From: JANOXC01 sp031418215
Lineage (GTDB): Bacteria; Bacteroidota; Bacteroidia; AKYH767-A; OLB10
Direction: 5' to 3'
DNA length: 22,072 nt
NCBI GenBank assembly: GCA_031418215.1
Contig: JANOXC010000030.1
Location: forward strand, 1 to 22,072
Part shown: positions 16,317-22,072 of the stretch, piece by piece
Numbering within the stretch: position 1 is the first letter of the stretch
How the letters are laid out: each line of letters begins with the position of its first letter
Position numbers and translations under genes: made by a program
The notes under the pieces: generated by a model
Told to the model about the DNA's origin: nothing
The model's database searches: none
What the model saw: the letters and a program-made list of their open reading frames with translations, nothing else

Positions 16317-16697
16317 TTAGTCAATTTTTAAAATTTGAAAGGGCAAACTGACGATAGCACTGTAATCGTCTCCTGCTTCCATCATGTCTTCGTCCTCTTC
16401 TTCATACATCCACATTACAGATACCTCACTCTTGCCGGATTTTTGCAGGGATTCCAATTTCCTGAAAACATCGAGAACACATTTAGAGGAACTGGTGTTA
16501 AAATATTCAAGTTGTATTTTTATAGTGGTTGCTTTGCTGGGTTGTTTTGAATATTCATCCAGCCAATTATAGACGGACTGATAAAAGTCAATAGAGTTTT
16601 CAGGGATGGAGCGGCCACTGATTTGTAAAGCACCCTTCTCAGCTATAAAACTTATGTGTGGTGTTTTTGGTGTTCCTTCAACTAACAGATCATTCAT
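16317..16697 (-). CDS. SiaC-family (DUF1987) regulatory phosphoprotein
   Basis: 126 aa, the full family length. The conserved core IQLEYFNTSSSKCVLDVFRK contains the NTSS site; its threonine is residue 68, the same position as the phosphorylated Thr68 described for Pseudomonas aeruginosa SiaC. In that system SiaB phosphorylates SiaC, SiaA dephosphorylates it, and the unphosphorylated form binds the diguanylate cyclase SiaD. Here the gene lies 24 bp downstream of a SiaB-like kinase on the same strand and almost certainly in one operon. An acidic run (EEEDEDMMEAGDD) lies in the C-terminal third. The family assignment is firm; the local output partner is unknown. Confidence 0.85.
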   Translation of the reverse strand: MNDLLVEGTPKTPHISFIAEKGALQISGRSIPENSIDFYQSVYNWLDEYSKQPSKATTIKIQLEYFNTSSSKCVLDVFRKLESLQKSGKSEVSVMWMYEEEDEDMMEAGDDYSAIVSLPFQILKID

Positions 16698-16721
16698 AGC
16701 AGTGTAGTAGTTTTATTAATT

Positions 16722-17267
16722 TTAATCAACGTTTACAATAAGGCTAAAAAAAGAGTAGCGATCATTTACATCATCAAAGCTGTATTCTATTTTATTGCCC
16801 GACTTACGTACCAGGTCTATGATGCCTAATCCTGCTCCCCCTTTTTCAGAAAGTACATTGGTGCTAAGCACATCACGATAGAGATTTTTTAGCTCTTCGG
16901 ATGTAAGGCTGTTTACCTTATCAATCTTATCTTTCAAGTCCATTACACTTGAACGAAGCATGTGATTGCCGGTGATGATGCGGTAGTGGTGATCGGCGCT
17001 TTTGCAGATAAGAAACATAACCGTTCTTGGGGAATCCATGCTTTTTTCGCCAGTCAGATCATCGCCGTGATGATATATATTTTGAAGACACTCAACCAGT
17101 ATATTATTAACCTTTTTTTTGCGCCTTAGGTCCTGTGGATTAACTTCCGACTTTATATCCATCATCTGAAAAACAGACGATAAAAGGTCTTCTGTCATCA
17201 CGCCATTGAATGCAAGAACGATTTCTTCGTCCTTCATTTTATTATACAATTCAAACAAGTTCAGCAT
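16722..17267 (-). CDS. SiaB-family GHKL protein kinase
   Basis: 181 aa. The sequence shows an N-box (E59-x3-N63 in VECLQNIYHHG), a GNHM segment at about 100-103 and a glycine-rich GGAGLGIIDLVRKSG lid region (143 onward), the features of an anti-sigma-factor-like GHKL ATPase/serine-threonine kinase. In the Sia system this protein phosphorylates SiaC. Its neighbours fit: it is directly upstream of the SiaC-like gene and divergent from a PP2C-type phosphatase. No sensor or membrane segment is present, so the signal must enter elsewhere, plausibly through the phosphatase. The start at 17267 gives MLNLFELYNKM. Confidence 0.8.
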   Translation of the reverse strand: MLNLFELYNKMKDEEIVLAFNGVMTEDLLSSVFQMMDIKSEVNPQDLRRKKKVNNILVECLQNIYHHGDDLTGEKSMDSPRTVMFLICKSADHHYRIITGNHMLRSSVMDLKDKIDKVNSLTSEELKNLYRDVLSTNVLSEKGGAGLGIIDLVRKSGNKIEYSFDDVNDRYSFFSLIVNVD

Positions 17268-17297
17268 GGCAGGTTAATCGGTGATGGAATCACTTTC

Positions 17298-17305
17298 CAA
17301 AAATA
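17298..17305 (-). promoter_or_regulatory. Putative -7 element of the siaB-siaC-like operon
   Basis: On the minus strand it reads TATTTTTG, a perfect TAnnTTTG match, 30 nt upstream of the ATG at 17267. No TTTG is found at the proper -33 distance. Confidence 0.4.
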
Positions 17306-17340
17306 ATTAAATTATCATGCAATTCAGGTAGTAGACAGTA

Positions 17341-17389
17341 GTTCGGTGTTCGGAGACATTTTAATTTCCATTTTTTCCGAACTCCGAAC
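17341..17389. repeat. Inverted repeat between the divergent kinase and phosphatase genes
   Basis: GTTCGGTGTTCGG (17341-17353) faces CCGAACTCCGAAC (17377-17389): 13-bp arms with a single mismatch around 23 bp. Each arm is itself a doubled GTTCGG, so the element is both a tandem and an inverted repeat. It could be a regulatory site or a dispersed repeat; 15 nt of the right side (TTTTTTCCGAACTCC) recur at 19885-19899. Confidence 0.6.
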
Positions 17390-17431
17390 TTCAAGCTCCT
17401 GACTTAGAAATGAATTATATTTACCACTCTA

Positions 17432-18733
17432 ATGGAAACCCTGCCCGATAAGAAATCTTTAGCTGCCTTTATTGGCAAGGTGTCTTTATTTAATAAGGCT
17501 GAGGAAGCGGTGCTTTTACATCTGGCAGAGAAAACGATCATTAAGAATTATGCTTTTGATGAAGCGATCATCAATAAAGGTGATGTTGGCGACGCCATGT
17601 TCCTGATTTTGTCAGGGAGGTTAAAGGTGCACGATCATGAACACCAAGTGGCTACGCTTGAAACAGGGGAACTCTTTGGTGAACTTTCACTCCTCGACAG
17701 GGAACCAAGGTCAATGTCGGTAACTGCATTGGAGCCGATTCAACTGGGGATAATACACCGTGATGATTTTTTTGAAGTGCTGGAGCAATATCCCGGCATG
17801 ACACAGGATATTATTTCCGTTTTAAATAAGCGCCTACGCAATCAGAACAATTATTTGATTAGTGAATATCAGAGTAGAGAAGAAAAGCTGAAAGAACTGG
17901 TGAATGCGCGTACAGCAGAAGTGATGGCACAAAAGGCTGAATTGGAAAAAAAGAATGCTTTGATAGCCGAGAAGAATAAAGAGATGACGGACAGTCTCAA
18001 TTATGCAAAGAGATTACAAGCGGCAATTCTTCCGCGAGAGGAAGTCATTAAAAATTCTTTTGACCGTTTTTTTGTGCTTTATATGCCGAAAGATATCGTA
18101 AGTGGCGACTTTTATTTTTTCGAACAAATAAAAAATAAAACGATCATTGCCGGTGCCGACTGTACCGGTCATGGTGTAGCAGGTGCTATTATGAGCATGG
18201 TAGGCAGCTCACTATTGAAACAAATTATCCTGGAAAAGCAAATCAACAATCCTGCTGAAATTTTAAATCAGTTGAATGATGGCGTTATTGAAGCATTAAA
18301 GCAATCAGAAAATCATTCGCATGATGGAATGGATATCCTGCTTTGTACTTTTGATTTGGAAAATCTGCAATTGGAATTTGCCGGTGCCAATCGACCTTTG
18401 CTTTTGATCAGGAACGGAATTTTATCAGTATTTCCAACAGATAAGTTTCCCATTGGCGGTTTGCAGATTGAACATTCGGAGTCTTATACCAGGCAAAACC
18501 TCTCTTTAAAGAAGGATGATCTGATATATATATTTTCTGATGGGTATGCCGACCAGTTTGGCGGCGAGTTGGGTAAAAAGTTAATGACTAAGAAATTCAA
18601 GGAACTATTATTATCTATTCATCATCAACCGATGGAAGCGCAGGGCTCAAGTTTGCACAGATTTATTATAGAGTGGATGGGCACTTCCTATGAGCAGGTT
18701 GATGATATGCTGGTAATAGGGATTAAAATATGA
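17432..18733 (+). CDS. Cyclic-nucleotide-binding PP2C/SpoIIE-type phosphatase (SiaA-like role)
   Basis: 433 aa. Residues about 10-130 form a CRP-type cyclic-nucleotide-binding beta-barrel; its phosphate-binding cassette reads FGELSLLDREPRS, keeping the Glu and Arg used for cNMP contacts. A charged coiled coil follows (about 145-190, KAELEKKNALIAEKNKEM). The SpoIIE/PP2C domain covers about 195-433, with metal-ligand motifs SGDFY (D226), ADCTGHG (D243), SDGYADQ (D370) and DDMLVIGI (D424, D425). No membrane segment is visible, so it should be cytosolic. Pseudomonas SiaA is instead membrane-bound with extracytoplasmic sensing, so the input here differs. It diverges from the SiaB/SiaC-like operon and overlaps the next gene by 4 nt. 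The likely substrate, by context, is the SiaC-like phosphoprotein. Confidence 0.85.
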   Translation: METLPDKKSLAAFIGKVSLFNKAEEAVLLHLAEKTIIKNYAFDEAIINKGDVGDAMFLILSGRLKVHDHEHQVATLETGELFGELSLLDREPRSMSVTALEPIQLGIIHRDDFFEVLEQYPGMTQDIISVLNKRLRNQNNYLISEYQSREEKLKELVNARTAEVMAQKAELEKKNALIAEKNKEMTDSLNYAKRLQAAILPREEVIKNSFDRFFVLYMPKDIVSGDFYFFEQIKNKTIIAGADCTGHGVAGAIMSMVGSSLLKQIILEKQINNPAEILNQLNDGVIEALKQSENHSHDGMDILLCTFDLENLQLEFAGANRPLLLIRNGILSVFPTDKFPIGGLQIEHSESYTRQNLSLKKDDLIYIFSDGYADQFGGELGKKLMTKKFKELLLSIHHQPMEAQGSSLHRFIIEWMGTSYEQVDDMLVIGIKI

Positions 18734-19548
18734 ATAGGATGAGAAAAATTTATTTGATAGTGTTCGTTATGTTGACCGCTGCCTGCACAACTTCAAAAAA
18801 ATCAACAACGATGACGGCACCTCCACCGGCAAATCTTGTGATTGATGGTAAGTTATATACTTCAGTATTTCAACAATGTGCGGCAGAATATAAAGCACTT
18901 TGCCTGCAGGCATACAATATTGCACAATTGAGAATTGATGAAGCGCTGAAGCAGCCTTCAGTAAAACCAAGAGCCATCATTACCGATATTGATGAAACGG
19001 TTTTAGACAACAGTCCTTATTCGGTAAATCGTGCGATAGTTGGAAAATCCTATGACCAAACTTCCTGGAGCGACTGGACGGAGCATGCACTTTGTGATAC
19101 ACTGGCAGGGTCATTTTCTTTTTTCAAATATGTATCATCTAAAAATATTGAAGTGTATTATATATCCAATCGGTTGGAAGTAGAGCGCGTAGGAACATTA
19201 AAAAATCTTCAGCGATATGGTTTTCCCAATGCTGATAATGAGCATCTGTTTTTGAAAGAGAAGATTTCGAGTAAGGAGGAAAGAAGGCAAAAAGTGGCGG
19301 CAACGCATGACATTGTTTTACTGCTTGGCGACAACCTTGCTGATTTCAGTGCAATGTTTGATAATAAAAAATCAATGGAAGACCGCACTATCAATACCAT
19401 GAAGAATGCTGCTGAATTTGGCAGAAAATTTATTGTTTTGCCCAATAGTAATTACGGAGATTGGGAGGGTGCAATATATAATTACAATTATGGATTTACT
19501 CCTGCTCAAAAGGATTCTGCTATGAGGAGTAATTTGAAAGGATACTAA
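18730..19548 (+). CDS. Lipoprotein acid phosphatase / 5'-nucleotidase, e(P4) family (HAD class B)
   Basis: 272 aa. The lipoprotein signal has lipobox LTAAC (C19). The HAD (DDDD) catalytic motif is DIDETVLDNSPY, with nucleophile D86 and acid/base D88. Later motifs are YYISNR and LLLGDNLADF, and the C-terminal YGDWEGAIYNYNYG is typical of the family. e(P4) relatives are outer-membrane-anchored phosphomonoesterases acting on nucleoside monophosphates and related nucleotides; a periplasm-facing or surface location is expected. The ATG at 18730 overlaps the phosphatase stop (ATGA), implying translational coupling. A second in-frame ATG at 18739 would give the same mature protein. The length is normal and all motifs are intact. 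Confidence 0.9.
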   Translation: MNRMRKIYLIVFVMLTAACTTSKKSTTMTAPPPANLVIDGKLYTSVFQQCAAEYKALCLQAYNIAQLRIDEALKQPSVKPRAIITDIDETVLDNSPYSVNRAIVGKSYDQTSWSDWTEHALCDTLAGSFSFFKYVSSKNIEVYYISNRLEVERVGTLKNLQRYGFPNADNEHLFLKEKISSKEERRQKVAATHDIVLLLGDNLADFSAMFDNKKSMEDRTINTMKNAAEFGRKFIVLPNSNYGDWEGAIYNYNYGFTPAQKDSAMRSNLKGY

Positions 19549-19913
19549 AGTTATTTTGATTAATGTTTTGAGTGTAAGGTTCAATAAATCGGATCTGCAG
19601 ATAATGTAATAAAAGATATTAAAGCAAAATCTGATTCGCATCATGACACATATTCGATCCCTTCAGGATCGCAACATTTTTCTCCAGGTGTGTTATTAAT
19701 ATTAAACCCCTACGGGGTTGATGGAATTTTGAAACTACTTTTCTACTCAATGAGGGGAATGTGGACCCTTTTCTTGTCCTCATTTGTAACGAGGATAAGA
19801 TTCATTTAAGCGTTTGTAACGCGAAGTAGTCATCTTTGACATGAGCTCATTGAATAAGCAAGGTTTATTCAATGCATAAAACTATTTTTTCCGAACTCCC
19901 TGCCCCAAACTAA
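19549..19913. repeat. Gene-free 365-bp stretch with clustered palindromes
   Basis: No ORF of substance. It holds at least five inverted repeats: CGATCC/GGATCG (19655-19671); AACCCC/GGGGTT (19705-19719); CTTGTCCTCATT/AACGAGGATAAG (19773-19799, 12-bp arms with two transitions); GCGTT/AACGC (19810-19822); CATTGAATAA/TTATTCAATG (19848-19874). The third and fourth share TTTGTAACG, with copies exactly 30 bp apart (19783 and 19813). The last hairpin could terminate purF from the minus strand, but no T-tract follows. The composition resembles dispersed palindromic (REP-like) elements in intergenic DNA. Confidence 0.6.
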
Positions 19914-21809
19914 TCAGTATGCCCGTTGATTAACCCCTTCAATATAATTCACAAAAGCACGGCAGGAAACCCTTGCGCCGCCAGGTGTAGGATAATCGCC
20001 TGAAAAATACCAATCGCCTGTATGGTTAGGACAGGCTTCGTGAAGGTCTTCCACTTTTTGAAAGATGACTTTAAGTTCTGCCTTCAACCCCTCTGGTTTT
20101 AATAGTTGTGCAATTTTGTCGGAAACCTGTTCCGGTGCAAAATTGTTATATATATTTTTAACGTGATTGATTGCAGGGGTGGATTTATTTTCTGCTGTCT
20201 CTTTACACTTTATATATACTTCATCAATTACGCTTTCCATATTATTTTCTTCCAGCAATTCCATAGCTGCACGGAAAGCAACGAGGTCGCCATTTCGTGC
20301 CATATCTATTCCATAACAATCGGGGTAACGAATTTGTGGTGCGGAAGAAACAATGACAATCTTCTTGGGACCCAAGCGATCCAACATTTTGATAATGCTG
20401 TTTTTCATTGTGGTGCCACGCACTATACTGTCATCAATAATCACTAAATTATCTATTCCTTTTCTGATAGTGCCATAGGTAATATCATAGACATGAGTTA
20501 CCATTTCACCCCTGTCATTATCATTGGTGATGAAGGTCCGCAACTTTGCATCTTTTACCGCAATTTTTTCGCCACGTGGTTTAATGGAAAGGATTTCATT
20601 GAGTTTTTCATCTGTAATATTATTGCCCAATGATTTTATTTTTCTTTTCTGCACTTCACGCAAATAGTCTTCCATACCATGCATCATTCCGTAATAAGCT
20701 ACTTCGGCAGTATTGGGGACATAAGAAAAAACGGTATTGCGTAAGTCATGACCAACGGCATCTAAAATTGCAGGACATAATTTCCTTCCAAGTTCTTTTC
20801 GCTCTTTATATATATCAGTATCGCTTCCGCGAGAGAAATAAATTCGTTCGAAGGAACATGATTTTCTCTCCAATGGTTCTTTAATCATCTCCTGCTTCAC
20901 ACTGCCATTTTTCTTAATAATGAGTGCATGACCGGGATTGATTTCACGTATCGATTGGAAAGGAACATTAAAGGCAGTTTGAATCTGTGGACGCTCACTT
21001 GTAACAACAACAACTTCGTCATCTGAGTAATACCAGGCAGGACGAATACCGGAAGGATCACGTAGTACGAAAGCATCACCATGCCCCATCAATCCAGTCA
21101 TCACATAGCCGCCATCCCAGTTTTTAGAAGAGCGTTGTAAAATTTTAGCAATGTCAAGATTTTCAGCAATCAATGGAGAAATTTCCTGTTTACTTTTGCC
21201 TTGCTCTTTAAACTTAATATATAACTCCTCATTGGCTTCATCGAGAAAATGTCCGATGTTTTCCATCACTGTAACTGTATCTGCTTTTTCTTTTGGATGC
21301 TGGCCCAGTTCCACTAACTCCTGGAACAATTCTTCTACATTAGTAAGGTTGAAATTACCAGCCATCACTAAATTTCTTGTCATCCAGTTATTCTGGCGCA
21401 AGAAAGGATGGCAAGCTTCCAGGCTGTTCGCACCAAATGTTCCGTAACGAACATGTCCCATTAGTAACTCGCCGGCAAAGGGAACATTTTTCTTCAGGTA
21501 GGCGGTATTGTATAGCTGTCCTTCCTGGTTTGCATCTTCGAAATGCCCTCCGATTTTTTCAAAAATACTGGCAATGGCATTTTTCTCAACAGAACGGTTG
21601 CGTGCAATGTAACGACTGCCAGGCTCAACATCAAACTTAATACAGGCCGCACCTGCACCATCCTGCCCACGGTTATGCTGCTTTTCCATTAACAAATACA
21701 GCTTATTGACACCATACAGCGGAGTGCCGTATTTCTTGATGTAAAAATCAAGCGGTTTCAGCAACCGTATCAGGGCAATGCCGCATTCGTGATGTAGGAA
21801 GTCGCTCAT
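19914..21809 (-). CDS. purF: Amidophosphoribosyltransferase-type enzyme (PurF family), long form
   Basis: 631 aa. The N-terminal class II glutamine amidotransferase has nucleophile C9 after a short propeptide (MSDFLHHEC), then QHNRGQDGAG and GHVRYGTFG. The phosphoribosyltransferase domain carries the PRPP motif VIIDDSIVRGTT (D459, D460) and SAPQIRYPDCYGIDM. The C-terminus has FSGDYPTPGG. The known family reaction is PRPP + glutamine + water to 5-phosphoribosylamine, the first step of purine synthesis. At 631 aa it is longer than B. subtilis or E. coli PurF (about 475-505 aa), with additions spread through the amidotransferase half and middle. There is no CxxC in the C-terminal region, so no B. 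subtilis-type Fe-S cluster is expected. It could be a diverged paralogue of a second PurF elsewhere, though active-site motifs look intact. Confidence 0.8.
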   Translation of the reverse strand: MSDFLHHECGIALIRLLKPLDFYIKKYGTPLYGVNKLYLLMEKQHNRGQDGAGAACIKFDVEPGSRYIARNRSVEKNAIASIFEKIGGHFEDANQEGQLYNTAYLKKNVPFAGELLMGHVRYGTFGANSLEACHPFLRQNNWMTRNLVMAGNFNLTNVEELFQELVELGQHPKEKADTVTVMENIGHFLDEANEELYIKFKEQGKSKQEISPLIAENLDIAKILQRSSKNWDGGYVMTGLMGHGDAFVLRDPSGIRPAWYYSDDEVVVVTSERPQIQTAFNVPFQSIREINPGHALIIKKNGSVKQEMIKEPLERKSCSFERIYFSRGSDTDIYKERKELGRKLCPAILDAVGHDLRNTVFSYVPNTAEVAYYGMMHGMEDYLREVQKRKIKSLGNNITDEKLNEILSIKPRGEKIAVKDAKLRTFITNDNDRGEMVTHVYDITYGTIRKGIDNLVIIDDSIVRGTTMKNSIIKMLDRLGPKKIVIVSSAPQIRYPDCYGIDMARNGDLVAFRAAMELLEENNMESVIDEVYIKCKETAENKSTPAINHVKNIYNNFAPEQVSDKIAQLLKPEGLKAELKVIFQKVEDLHEACPNHTGDWYFSGDYPTPGGARVSCRAFVNYIEGVNQRAY

Positions 21810-21826
21810 GTGATTTTATAAGGGTA

Positions 21827-21834
21827 CAAAGTTA
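21827..21834 (-). promoter_or_regulatory. Putative -7 element of purF
   Basis: On the minus strand it reads TAACTTTG, a perfect TAnnTTTG match, 17 nt upstream of the ATG at 21809. The -33 region does not contain TTTG at the expected distance. Confidence 0.45.
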
Positions 21835-22072
21835 AGGAATCCAAGAATGAGTTAGTAGCTTTAATTCGTCTGTATTAAATTTCAGAGGCCCTTACAGGAG
21901 ACTCTTAACAACAGCAGACCGTCACGCGCTACCCCGAGTACTCGCATACGCGTCAGGCTAATTTAGTGTTATTAACAATAGGATGTAGATATAATCAAGG
22001 GTTGCAGTGAAGAAGATGTAAGAATAAAGAAGCTGTTTGTAATTCAAAACTTGACTAATGAAAACAAACAGC
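21835..22072. other. Right-edge non-coding region
   Basis: No ORF or RNA gene recognised. It contains a short G/C-rich patch (about 21911-21958) with the palindrome CGAGTACTCG (21935-21944) flanked by ACGCG and CGCGT. At the very edge is a 9-bp inverted repeat, GCTGTTTGT (22032-22040) and ACAAACAGC (22064-22072). The latter may be part of a larger element cut by the window. Confidence 0.4.

Noticed and set aside
19549..19913. Insertion sequence remnant
   Set aside because: There are several palindromes but no pair of matching terminal inverted repeats, no target-site duplication and no transposase fragment in any frame.
20106..20447. 113-codon plus-strand ORF within purF
   Set aside because: It is antisense to conserved PurF sequence including the PRPP motif; its composition follows from the purF codons.
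21911..21958. tRNA or tRNA fragment (possible integration site)
   Set aside because: No GGTTCGA-type T-loop, acceptor stem or anticodon arm could be recognised on either strand.

Overview
The window reads as a piece of a Bacteroidota chromosome, probably a free-living Chitinophagales/Sphingobacteriales-type organism. Three signs support this. There are giant secreted proteins ending in a type IX secretion (T9SS) type A sorting domain. Starts lack Shine-Dalgarno sequences, and promoters fit the Bacteroidota pattern TTTG-N19-TAnnTTTG. Several genes belong to families common in that phylum (DUF2911, DUF983, a long PurF-type enzyme). No rRNA, tRNA, CRISPR array, transposase or phage gene is visible.

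Layout. The left edge (1-360, minus) is the N-terminal 120 codons of rsmI. Next come two tandem paralogous genes, 518-5842 and 6038-10474, for very large T9SS-exported subtilisin-like (S8) proteases. Each has its own promoter and its own intrinsic terminator. The first contains an extra in-frame 900-bp CARDB+MAM-like unit. A small DUF983 membrane protein (10654-11016) converges with a secreted DUF2911/TPR protein (11027-12058, minus). That gene is divergent from a lipoprotein of unknown function (12283-13131), and the shared upstream region carries three direct repeats exactly 21 bp apart. Then comes a 1018-aa ABC transporter half-molecule (13224-16280) with a TerB-like N-terminus and a large loop before its last membrane helix.

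The most interesting block is 16317-19548. It holds a SiaC-family phosphoprotein and a SiaB-family GHKL kinase on the minus strand. Diverging from them is a PP2C/SpoIIE phosphatase with an N-terminal cyclic-nucleotide-binding domain (SiaA-like role). Together they look like a complete kinase/phosphatase/phosphoprotein switch of the SiaABC kind, but no SiaD-type diguanylate cyclase is present in the window. The phosphatase overlaps by 4 nt with a class B/e(P4)-type lipoprotein phosphatase. The switch's output is therefore unknown here.

The right end has a 365-bp non-coding stretch rich in palindromes (19549-19913), a 631-aa amidophosphoribosyltransferase-type gene (19914-21809, minus), and 263 bp without a recognisable gene.
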